The notes under the pieces were generated by a model. The model did not search any database. It worked only from the letters and a program-made list of their open reading frames with translations, and was not told the DNA's origin. The translations under genes and the position numbers were made by a program. DNA of 6,374 nucleotides from Anaerolineales bacterium UBA6128 (GTDB lineage: Bacteria; Chloroflexota; Anaerolineae; UBA1429). Shown here one piece after another: positions 1 to 6,096 of the stretch; within the stretch, counting starts at the first letter, position 1, and each line of letters begins with the position of its first letter. The stretch is taken from the NCBI GenBank assembly GCA_002423325.1, contig DIVQ01000124.1, positions 1 to 6,374 on the forward strand. Direction: 5' to 3'.

Positions 1-745
1 GCAGGAGCGGCTGGAGCGCGAGTACAACCTCGACCTGCTGGCTACGTCGCCGAGCGTCGAGTACGAGATCCTGCGGAACGACGGTGAGGTGATCGTGGTC
101 GATAACCCCGCGGCGATGCCCTCGCCCGATCAGATAGCCGAGATCAACGAGCCATGGATGCGCCTGAGCGTCTATACGCCCAAAGAGTACATCGGCCCGC
201 TGATGGATCTGTGCACTACGCGGCGTGGCCAGTACGATCGCATGGAATACCTGGATCCGCGACGTGTGGTGCTGTACTATGAGATCCCGCTGTCCGAGAT
301 CCTGGTCGACTTTCACGACCAACTGAAGTCGCGCTCGCGCGGCTATGCGTCGATGGACTATGTGTTTCACCAGTATCGTCCGGGCAACTTGGTGCGTATG
401 GACGTGCTCGTGAACCAGGAGCCGGTGGACGCGCTGTCGATCATCGTGCACGAGGATCAGGCCTACACCAAGGGGAGCGCGCTGGTGCGCAAGCTCAAGC
501 AGGTGCTGCCCTCACAGCAGTTCGTGGTGCCAGTGCAGGCGGCGGTCTATGGCCGCGTTGTGGCGCGCGCCAATGTGTCATCGGTGCGCAAGGACGTTCT
601 GGCCAAGTGCTACGGCGGCGACATTACGCGCAAACGCAAGCTGCTCGAGAAGCAAAAAGAGGGCAAGAAGCGTATGAAGCGGGTGGGCAAGGTCGAGATC
701 CCGCAGGAAGCGTTCATGGCGGTGCTCAAGCTCGACGACGACTAG
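1..745 (+). CDS. lepA: Elongation factor 4 (LepA), C-terminal part
   Basis: This is the 3' end of a translational GTPase that binds the ribosome and acts on stalled or mistranslocated complexes (back-translocation or initiation/biogenesis roles have been proposed for the family). The reading frame is open from base 2 and ends with TAG at 743-745, giving 247 residues; E. coli LepA is about 599, so the GTPase domain lies outside the window. The visible part starts at the family signature QERLEREYNLDL, just after domain III-like sequence. It continues through the EF-G domain V-like region (EPW...PKEYIGPLMDLC..RRGQY, then KSRSRGYASMDY) into the LepA-specific C-terminal domain. The nearly invariant tail AKCYGGDITRKRKLLEKQK, followed by KRVGKVEIPQEAFMAVLK, settles the identity. 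A small oddity is DFHDQLKS where most homologues have DFFD. No frameshift or decay is visible. A strong hairpin follows the stop codon, so this gene probably ends its own transcription unit. Confidence 0.97.
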   Translation, partial: QERLEREYNLDLLATSPSVEYEILRNDGEVIVVDNPAAMPSPDQIAEINEPWMRLSVYTPKEYIGPLMDLCTTRRGQYDRMEYLDPRRVVLYYEIPLSEILVDFHDQLKSRSRGYASMDYVFHQYRPGNLVRMDVLVNQEPVDALSIIVHEDQAYTKGSALVRKLKQVLPSQQFVVPVQAAVYGRVVARANVSSVRKDVLAKCYGGDITRKRKLLEKQKEGKKRMKRVGKVEIPQEAFMAVLKLDDD

Positions 746-765
746 GGTTGGCCGCAGGTCGGCGC

Positions 766-810
766 CCCGGTCCGCCGCTGATGCGTGTGTAGAAAGCGGG
801 GACCGGGTTT
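766..810 (+). terminator. Candidate intrinsic terminator after lepA
   Basis: An interrupted inverted repeat starts 20 bases past the lepA stop. CCCGGTCC (766-773) pairs perfectly with GGACCGGG (800-807). After a single bulged G (774), CCGCT (775-779) pairs with AGCGG (795-799). That makes 13 base pairs, mostly GC, around a 15-base loop (780-794). TTT follows (808-810), then GGTGTCT, so the U tract is short and termination may be partial. Position and stability support a terminator; an mRNA-stabilising 3' hairpin is the alternative. Confidence 0.55.
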
Positions 811-841
811 GGTGTCTGGATAGTGAGGTGCGAGCGCAGGC

Positions 842-2716
842 GTGGCATCCAAACGAACCGAGCCAAGCAGACTGGTCTCCTCCATCGTCCTCATCCTGAT
901 TCTGGCCGGCGCCGCGGCACTGCGGCTGTACGGCCTGCACTGGGATGGGGGCTTTCTGTACCATCCCGATGAGCGCCAGATCCTGGTGGTGGCCAACAGG
1001 CTGGCCTTCCCCTGGCCGCCCGACTGGCAGGTGCTGCTCAGCCCCGAGAGCCCCTGGAACCCCAGCTTTTTCTCCTATGGCTCGCTGCCACTGTACCTGC
1101 TGCGTCTGTGCTCGTGGGGCATGGCGCGGGTGGACCCGGCCTATGGCACGCTCGAGTCGAGCTATGTGGTGGGTCGCGTGCTCTCGGCGCTGTTCGATCT
1201 GGGCAGCGTGGCGTTGGTGTACCTGCTGGGGCGCAAGCTCTACAATCGTTGGGTGGGTCTGCTGGCGGCCGGTCTGCTGGCGACGACCGTTCTGCACGTG
1301 CAGATGGCGCACTTTTACACGGTGGACACGCTGCTGGTCTTTTTCATCCTCTTGACGCTGCTGCTGGCCCTGCGCCTGCTGGAGCGACGCACGCTGGGGC
1401 GCGGACTGGCGGTGGGGGGAACCCTGGGGCTGGCGCTGGCCACCAAAGTGAGCGCGGCGCCGCTGGCGCTGCCCGTGGCGCTGGCTTGGCTGTTCGGCGC
1501 CCTGCCCGAGACCCGAGTGCGCATAGGCTGGCGCGCCTGGGCTACACGCCTCCTCGGGCTGGGGGCCGTGGGCCTGGTCGCGCTGCTGACCTTTGTGGTG
1601 TGCGAGCCCTATGCCGTGATTGACGTGATCACGTTCATCATCGACGTCTATTCCGAGGGGCAGATGGCGCGTGGCGCCAGCGACATTCCCTACACGCGCC
1701 AGTTCATCGGCACGCTGCCGTATGTCTATCCGGCCTGGCAGGCCATGCTCTGGTCGATGGGGTTGCCGCTGGGCGTGGCTGGCTTTGCAGGGCTGCTGGC
1801 GCAGACCGGACTGGCGGTGTCGGCGGCGATCCGCCGGCAGCTCAAGGCGCGACTGCCGGTGTTGCTGATGCTGAGCTGGGCGCTGATCTATTTTGCGCTG
1901 GTGGGCTCATTCCATGTCAAGTTCCTGCGCTATATGCTGCCGATCCTGCCGTTGCTGTGCCTGTGGGCGGCTTGGGGGCTGTGGCAGCTGTTGAGCGCGA
2001 GCGGGCGTCCGCGGGGCCTGTGGCGTGTGCTGGGCTGGGCGGCCACGCTGCTGGTGGTGGGCACGTCGACGCTCTACGCCGTGGCCTATGTCAACCTGTA
2101 CCGCGAACCCCATCCGTGGATTCAGGCTACCGCCTGGCTGTGCGAGAACCTGCCGGCGCGCAGTCGTCTGGTGCACGAGCACTGGGATGATCCCCTGCCG
2201 ATGCGTCAGGGTACCGGCGAGTTACGCTGCTATTATGACTACCGCACAACCACGCTACCGATCTACGATCCCGACGACACGGCCAAACTCGAGACGCTGT
2301 TGAGCGCCATCGAGGAGAGCGACTATATCGTGCTGTCGTCGAACCGGCTGTATAACACGATCCCGCGGCTGTCGGAGCGCTACCCGATGACGAGTCGTTA
2401 CTACGAACTGCTCATGGGCGAGCAGTTGGGGTACGAACTGGTCTACTATGCGGCGTCGTATCCCAACCTGTGCGGTGTGGCGCTGGTGGATGACACCTTT
2501 AGCGATCCGCCGCTGCCGGTGCCTGCGCTGCTGGCGCGCGACCGCGCAGAAGGGCGCCAGTGGCTGCTGGGGCGCGCCGACGAGTCCTATTCGGTGTATG
2601 ACCACCCGCTGGCGTTGGTGTTCGCCAAGACGGAGCAGCACTCACGCGAGGATCTGCTGGCGCTGTTCGGGGCCGCGGCTGAGGGGCTGCCGGAGCCGGA
2701 GCCGGAGGAACCTTAG
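842..2716 (+). CDS. GT39/ArnT-like membrane glycosyltransferase (GT-C fold)
   Basis: Probable polyprenyl-phosphate-sugar-dependent glycosyltransferase, which moves a sugar from a lipid carrier to an acceptor on the outer face of the cytoplasmic membrane. The product has 624 residues. The first membrane helix is at about 11-31. The acidic motif HPDER (41-45) sits in the first outer loop, where GT-C enzymes keep their catalytic Asp/Glu. GRVLSALFDLGSVALVYLLGRK (111-132) and the following helix match the family, as do HFYTVD (157-162), a second conserved acidic site, and GLALATKVSAAPLALP (196-211). Further helices lie at about 236-253, 304-322, 338-355, 362-384 and 395-417, with FLRYMLPILP (361-370) typical of the family. 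Residues from about 421 form a soluble, presumably extracytoplasmic domain of roughly 200 residues containing SVYDHPLALVF (584-594). The GTG start is the first in-frame start after stops at 821 and 824; GAGG at 826-829 is a weak, distant ribosome site. Donor and acceptor cannot be read from the sequence. It could equally be annotated as a PMT-family protein mannosyltransferase homologue. Confidence 0.85.
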   Translation: MASKRTEPSRLVSSIVLILILAGAAALRLYGLHWDGGFLYHPDERQILVVANRLAFPWPPDWQVLLSPESPWNPSFFSYGSLPLYLLRLCSWGMARVDPAYGTLESSYVVGRVLSALFDLGSVALVYLLGRKLYNRWVGLLAAGLLATTVLHVQMAHFYTVDTLLVFFILLTLLLALRLLERRTLGRGLAVGGTLGLALATKVSAAPLALPVALAWLFGALPETRVRIGWRAWATRLLGLGAVGLVALLTFVVCEPYAVIDVITFIIDVYSEGQMARGASDIPYTRQFIGTLPYVYPAWQAMLWSMGLPLGVAGFAGLLAQTGLAVSAAIRRQLKARLPVLLMLSWALIYFALVGSFHVKFLRYMLPILPLLCLWAAWGLWQLLSASGRPRGLWRVLGWAATLLVVGTSTLYAVAYVNLYREPHPWIQATAWLCENLPARSRLVHEHWDDPLPMRQGTGELRCYYDYRTTTLPIYDPDDTAKLETLLSAIEESDYIVLSSNRLYNTIPRLSERYPMTSRYYELLMGEQLGYELVYYAASYPNLCGVALVDDTFSDPPLPVPALLARDRAEGRQWLLGRADESYSVYDHPLALVFAKTEQHSREDLLALFGAAAEGLPEPEPEEP

Positions 2717-3960
2717 GCCAGAAGCCCTATCAACCAGCCGGCCAGGCCGCCGGCAAGCACGAGCCAGGTGCTGTTGATCTTGGCGCGAAACACTGCCAGC
2801 GCGCCGGCCGCGGCGATAAGCGCTGCGGGCCAGTCGATCAGCGCGGCGTGGCCCAGTCGGACGGTCACGATGACCATCAGCGCCAGCGAGCTGGCGTTGA
2901 CGGCGTCGAGGAAGGCGGCGGCCCAGGCGGAGCGGCGCAGTATGGGCACGAGCCGGGTGGTGCTGAGCACAAAGACGAACGAGGGCGCAAAGATCGCGGC
3001 GGTCGACAGTGCGGCGCCGCGCGCGCCAAACAGTATGTAGCCGATGAACGCGGCGGTAGAGAGCAGCGGGCCGGGCGTGACCTGGCCTACCGCGATGGCG
3101 TCGAGCAGTTGCCGCTGGGTGAGCCAGCCATAGTCGCGCACCAGGCCGCCCTCCAGAAAGGCCGCCAGCACATAGCCGCTGCCGTAGAGCACCGCCCCCA
3201 CCTTGAGCAGGAACAGCACCAGCCGCCAGAGGGCGGGCGCCAGAGTACTGGCGGGCGCCAGAGTACTGGCATGCGCCAGGGTGCTGGCGGGCGCCAACTG
3301 CTGGGCGCGCGCCTGCATGGCCCGCACCAGGGACGGGCACGCATTCAGCGGCCCGAGCGCCAACAGGCTCAGCGCACTCACTCCCCGCGACGGTCCACCC
3401 GCGGCCAGCCCCCGACGCAGCGCCAGCATGCCCAGCAGTCCGCCCGTGAACAGCGCCAGCACCTCGTTCAGGCCCGCGTAGGAAAGCGCCACCACGCCGA
3501 GTGCCACCGCCAGCAGCGGCGCGCTCTTGAGGGCGGGGCGCCCGAGGCGAAAGAGGGCGGCAAAGATGATCCCCAGCACGACCGGCTTGATGCCATAGAG
3601 GAAGGATTCGATCTGCGGCAGCGCGCCATAGCGCACATAGGCCCAGGCGAAGAGTGCGGAGAGTGTGGCGGCGGGCAGAATGAAGCAGGCGCCGCTGACC
3701 AGCAGCCCAGGCAGCCCCGCGCGCACGTGCCCCAGGTGCAGCGACATCTCGGCGGCGTTGGCGCCCGGAATCAGGTTGGTGATGCCGACCAGGTCGAGGA
3801 AGTGGTCGCGCGTCAGCCAGCGGCGGCGACCCACGGCCTCGTCCTCCATCATGGCGATGGTGGCGGCCGGCCCCCCAAAGCCTGTGAGACCGAGGCGCAG
3901 GAACACCCGGGCAAGCTCTGCCAGGCGACGGCGTTGTTCTGCGGGCGAGATGTCTGGCAT
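2713..3960 (-). CDS. chrA: CHR-family (chromate transporter-like) membrane protein, two-domain form
   Basis: Probable inner-membrane anion transporter of the CHR family. Characterised members export chromate, but many homologues have no tested substrate. The 415-residue length is usual for the long form made of two homologous halves. Half 1 (about 15-200) carries GLTGFGGPAATIAMMEDE (24-41), the RRRWLTRDHFLDL region (46-57) and LIPGANAAEM (63-72). Half 2 (about 245-415) carries KVGAVLYGSGYVLAAFL (253-269), VTPGPLLSTAAFIGY (294-308) and GARGAALSTAAIFAPSF (312-328). Hydrophobic helices fill both halves. The linker holds a STLAxA peptide repeat (226-243) encoded by an 18-bp tandem repeat. Half 1 has PGA where the family usually has PGP. 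The ATG at 3958-3960 is chosen because conserved sequence begins soon after it; the frame stays open upstream to 4242, but that part reads antisense-like and overlaps the methyltransferase gene. No clear ribosome site precedes the ATG. The gene lies 65 bases downstream of the methyltransferase on the same strand, probably co-transcribed. Its TAA overlaps the stop of the convergent glycosyltransferase. Family assignment is firm; chromate as substrate is inferred. Confidence 0.9.
   Translation of the reverse strand: MPDISPAEQRRRLAELARVFLRLGLTGFGGPAATIAMMEDEAVGRRRWLTRDHFLDLVGITNLIPGANAAEMSLHLGHVRAGLPGLLVSGACFILPAATLSALFAWAYVRYGALPQIESFLYGIKPVVLGIIFAALFRLGRPALKSAPLLAVALGVVALSYAGLNEVLALFTGGLLGMLALRRGLAAGGPSRGVSALSLLALGPLNACPSLVRAMQARAQQLAPASTLAHASTLAPASTLAPALWRLVLFLLKVGAVLYGSGYVLAAFLEGGLVRDYGWLTQRQLLDAIAVGQVTPGPLLSTAAFIGYILFGARGAALSTAAIFAPSFVFVLSTTRLVPILRRSAWAAAFLDAVNASSLALMVIVTVRLGHAALIDWPAALIAAAGALAVFRAKINSTWLVLAGGLAGWLIGLLA
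3232..3296 (-). repeat. 18-bp tandem repeat in the CHR transporter linker
   Basis: Two identical 18-base units (3232-3249 and 3250-3267, plus-strand GGCGGGCGCCAGAGTACT) are followed by a third with 14 of 18 matches (3268-3285) and the first 11 bases of a fourth (3286-3296). The length is a multiple of three, so the frame is kept. On the coding (minus) strand the units give STLAHA, STLAPA, STLAPA, an Ala/Pro/Ser/Thr-rich spacer between the two transporter halves. It looks like a small in-frame minisatellite that could vary in copy number. Confidence 0.9.
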
Positions 3961-4025
3961 GGCGCGACTCTGGTGAGAAGCGAGCGGCCCGTCAGGCCCG
4001 GCCCCCGGGACGCAGGCGCGGCGCT

Positions 4026-4781
4026 CTAGGAACCGGGCGCGCGGTAGGCTGCGATGATCTGGTTGACGCCGCTGCGCACCGGAATCAGGCTGGTGCGCGT
4101 GACGACCTGAACCAGCGCCGGCAGACCGAACAGTGCGAACTGCAGCGCGTTGGGCAGCACGGGCAGGTAGGGGGTGTCCCACAGGCCGTCGCCCCAGTGC
4201 CGCGCGATGCGGTAGCCCTGCGCTTCGAGCAGGTCGCGCCACCAGGCCGGCGGCTGCACGTTGATGTGCGTGGGATCCTTGCCGATGGCGTCGGTCTGGG
4301 GATCCTTGCGGCGTCGCAGGGCATAGTCGGGATTGGGGGTGGCCAGCAGGAGCAGGCCGCCCGGCTGCAGAAGCCGCTTGACGTCACGCAGCGTGGCAGC
4401 CGGGTCGGGCAGGTGCTCCACCAAGTGCAACGCCACCACGACGCTGAACGATCCGTCCTCCAGGGCGCTCAGATCACCGGCGTCCAGCAGCAGCGCGCGC
4501 GCGCGGGGCGCATTGAGGCGCGATTGCTCCACGCAATAGCCCGCCAGGTCGACGCCGGTGCAGTCGAAATCGTCCTGCAGCAGACCGAGCAGGTGTCCGA
4601 GGCCACAGCCCATCTCGAGCAGGCGCCCCCCGAGGCGCGGCGCGTAGCGGCGTACCATGGCGGCATAGTAGCGCCGGGCGAACCAGTACATGCTGAAGCG
4701 GCCCAGCGGCCGGTCGGCATAGTTGTATTGCCGAAAGTAGCGTTCGCCGTACTCTTCGACGGGGGCGCGTGGCGTGGACAA
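4026..4781 (-). CDS. Class I SAM-dependent methyltransferase
   Basis: Soluble methyltransferase that transfers a methyl group from S-adenosylmethionine; the acceptor is unknown, and the setting suggests a glycan, lipid-linked sugar or similar envelope compound. In 251 residues it shows a Rossmann methyltransferase core: motif I LLEMGCGLGHLLGLL (54-68), the acidic end of strand 2 in TGVDLAGY (75-82), LLLDAGDLSALED (97-109), ALHLVEHLPDP (117-127, the H..EH form common in Methyltransf_11/23 proteins) and LLQPGGLLLLATPNPDY (137-153). The N-terminal YGERYFRQYNYADRPLGRF segment resembles that of glycan-locus methyltransferases. A hydrophobic stretch at about 205-230 may touch the membrane. The TTG start (4779-4781) is supported by a perfect AGGAGG five bases upstream. 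A good promoter reads into it, with a 5' leader of about 23 bases. The CHR transporter follows after 65 bases on the same strand. The fold is clear and the substrate cannot be told. Confidence 0.9.
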   Translation of the reverse strand: MSTPRAPVEEYGERYFRQYNYADRPLGRFSMYWFARRYYAAMVRRYAPRLGGRLLEMGCGLGHLLGLLQDDFDCTGVDLAGYCVEQSRLNAPRARALLLDAGDLSALEDGSFSVVVALHLVEHLPDPAATLRDVKRLLQPGGLLLLATPNPDYALRRRKDPQTDAIGKDPTHINVQPPAWWRDLLEAQGYRIARHWGDGLWDTPYLPVLPNALQFALFGLPALVQVVTRTSLIPVRSGVNQIIAAYRAPGS

Positions 4782-4786
4782 GGGGC

Positions 4787-4792
4787 CCTCCT
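4787..4792 (-). promoter_or_regulatory. Ribosome binding site fixing the TTG start of the methyltransferase
   Basis: Plus-strand CCTCCT reads AGGAGG on the minus strand and lies five bases before the TTG at 4781-4779. It is a full anti-Shine-Dalgarno match, the best in the window. It makes the TTG start much more likely than any internal start. Confidence 0.85.
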
Positions 4793-4810
4793 GACGTACC
4801 TGACGGAGTG

Positions 4811-4839
4811 AATCTAGGCCGCTTGAAGGGGGCTGTCAA
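4811..4839 (-). promoter_or_regulatory. Sigma70-type promoter for the methyltransferase/transporter unit
   Basis: On the minus strand a perfect -35 TTGACA (plus-strand TGTCAA, 4834-4839) is followed by exactly 17 bases and then TAGATT (plus-strand AATCTA, 4811-4816), which matches four of six -10 consensus bases. Transcription would start near 4804, about 23 bases before the TTG start codon. Hexamer quality, spacing and position relative to the ribosome site all agree. Confidence 0.75.
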
Positions 4840-4855
4840 ACGGGGGCGGCAACGG

Positions 4856-4884
4856 TTGGCGGATTGCCCCGTCGGTGATATAAT
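4856..4884 (+). promoter_or_regulatory. Sigma70-type promoter for the flippase-like/GT4 unit
   Basis: TTGGCG (4856-4861, four of six -35 consensus bases) is followed by exactly 17 bases and a perfect -10 TATAAT (4879-4884). TGA directly before the hexamer supplies an extended -10 (TGN). Transcription would start near 4891, giving a leader of about 74 bases before the ATG at 4965. TATAAT stands out in a locally GC-rich region. The -35 box is 16 bases from that of the opposite-facing promoter. Confidence 0.8.
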
Positions 4885-4953
4885 CCCGCGAATGTGGGCT
4901 TGCGCTCAAATGCGAGCGTCGAGCACCAACGCTGCGCCGCGGGCCTTTGGCGC

Positions 4954-4958
4954 GAGGA
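4954..4958 (+). promoter_or_regulatory. Ribosome binding site choosing ATG 4965
   Basis: GAGGA lies six bases before ATG 4965-4967. This spacing favours the start giving MKKHLKTII over the in-frame TTG at 4947, which would place the ribosome site inside the gene. Confidence 0.7.
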
Positions 4959-4964
4959 CATGGG

Positions 4965-6023
4965 ATGAAAAAGCACCTCAAGACTATCATCGGGATCCTG
5001 ATCAGCGCCCTGTTCGTCTACTTGGCGCTGCGCGAGATCGACTGGGCCGATCTCTGGAGTCTGTTCCGGCAGGCGCGCTACTGGCTGCTGATCCCGGCGG
5101 GCCTGTTGATCGCGCTGATCAGCGTGGTGCGCGGCTACCGCTGGAGTCTGCTGTTGGGCAAGCCGCACACGCTGTCACTCTACCGCCTGTACAACATTGT
5201 CAACATTGGCTATCTGTTTAACAACGTGCTGCCTGCCAAGGCGGGCGAGTTTGCGCGCGCCTATCTCGCCGGTCGCGCCGTCCCGGACGGCATCGGCCAA
5301 GCGTTGTCCTCGATCCTGATCGAGCGGCTGCTCGACGTGACGTGCGCCGTCGTGCTGCTGCTGTTCCTCATCCCGGTCGTGGCGTTGCCCCGCTGGATCA
5401 CCACCGCTGGGCTGACGCTCGGCATCGTTGTGATCGTGGGTGTGGCAGCGCTGGTGGTGCTTTCGCTGTATGGCGAGCGCGGCGTGGATTGGCTCTGGCG
5501 CCTGGTCGAGCGGCTGCCGCTGGTGGGGCATCCCAGGGTCGCGCCGCTGGCAGCCAAGCTCAAGGCTTTTGTGCTGCATCTGGTGGAGGGCTTTGGGGTG
5601 CTGACGGGCCGCACGATGAGCGAGGACGGCGCGGGCGGCCAGCGACGGCGTCGGTCACAGTTGCCCGCGATCCTCTTGAGCTCGGCGGCAGTGTGGGGCG
5701 GCTACTGGCTGCTCAACTATGTGTTCATCCTGACGTTCAACATGACGGAGCTGCCCGCGGCGGCGCCGGCGTTGGTGCTGTGCGCCACAGGGCTCAGCAT
5801 GGTGCTGCCATCGTCTCCCGGCGCCATCGGGCCGTTCGAGTGGGCCGCGGCGCAGGCGCTGGCCGTGTTCAACGCGAACGAGAGCCAGGCTACCGGCTAC
5901 GCCTTTGGCCTGCACATCTATACCAACCTGGTGCTGATCGCCCTGGGCGCCATCGGCCTGATCGTCGAGGGCGTGTCCTGGGCCACCATCAAGCGCGGCG
6001 CCGAGGCAGAAGAGGCCTCTTAG
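4965..6023 (+). CDS. Flippase-like integral membrane protein (LPG-synthase TM / UPF0104 family)
   Basis: Polytopic inner-membrane protein of the family that includes the membrane domain of MprF, archaeal AglD and YbhN. Members are linked to flipping or handling of lipid-linked sugars and phospholipids, and few have a proven activity. The 352-residue length is normal for the stand-alone form. It has an N-terminal helix at about 7-22, then the REIDW turn and a second helix (39-55) ending in RGYRWSLLL. The best signature is NIGYLFNNVLPAKAGEFARAYLAGR (80-104) followed by ALSSILIERLLDV (113-125). Further helices lie at about 126-142, 147-168, 234-257, 264-281 and 316-337. LPSSPGAIGPFEWAAAQAL (281-299) is the conserved late motif. 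A charged loop (about 215-232, with RRRR at 227-230) separates the halves and should face the cytoplasm. ATG 4965 is preferred over TTG 4947. A good promoter lies upstream, and a GT4-type glycosyltransferase follows 73 bases later in the same direction, so a role with a lipid-linked glycan is plausible but inferred. Confidence 0.88.
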   Translation: MKKHLKTIIGILISALFVYLALREIDWADLWSLFRQARYWLLIPAGLLIALISVVRGYRWSLLLGKPHTLSLYRLYNIVNIGYLFNNVLPAKAGEFARAYLAGRAVPDGIGQALSSILIERLLDVTCAVVLLLFLIPVVALPRWITTAGLTLGIVVIVGVAALVVLSLYGERGVDWLWRLVERLPLVGHPRVAPLAAKLKAFVLHLVEGFGVLTGRTMSEDGAGGQRRRRSQLPAILLSSAAVWGGYWLLNYVFILTFNMTELPAAAPALVLCATGLSMVLPSSPGAIGPFEWAAAQALAVFNANESQATGYAFGLHIYTNLVLIALGAIGLIVEGVSWATIKRGAEAEEAS

Positions 6024-6096
6024 CGCCGCGACGATCAATGGCGCCGCTCAGGTTGTCCACGATACGGCGCCCTATTCCAGCAGCGGAGACTCCCTC

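Noticed and set aside
578..1312. 244-residue minus-strand open frame overlapping lepA and the GT39-like gene
   Set aside because: Rich in His, Gln and Arg, spans two real genes on the other strand, and shows no motif; it is an antisense shadow.
3961..4025. Terminator or promoter between the methyltransferase and the CHR transporter
   Set aside because: The 65-base gap has several GGCC/CCGG self-complementary bits but no stem with a T run and no acceptable -35/-10 pair on the minus strand; co-transcription is simpler.
2848..4029. 393-residue plus-strand open frame lying antisense to the CHR transporter
   Set aside because: Low-complexity Gln/Arg/Gly/Ala-rich translation with no recognisable domain. 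The opposite strand encodes a well-conserved membrane protein, and GC-rich third positions keep the antisense frame open.
3961..4242. N-terminal extension of the CHR transporter frame by 94 residues
   Set aside because: The frame is open but its translation is Arg/Ala/Pro-rich without hydrophobic pattern, and it overlaps the methyltransferase gene. ATG 3960 fits the family's usual N terminus.
4197..4811. 204-residue plus-strand open frame opposite the methyltransferase
   Set aside because: It mirrors the methyltransferase codons, is Gln/Val/Arg-rich, and runs against a promoter and ribosome site that clearly serve the minus-strand gene.
4947..4964. TTG start at 4947 for the flippase-like protein
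   Set aside because: ATG 4965 has GAGGA at proper spacing and gives the standard short basic N terminus before the first helix; the longer form would bury the ribosome site.
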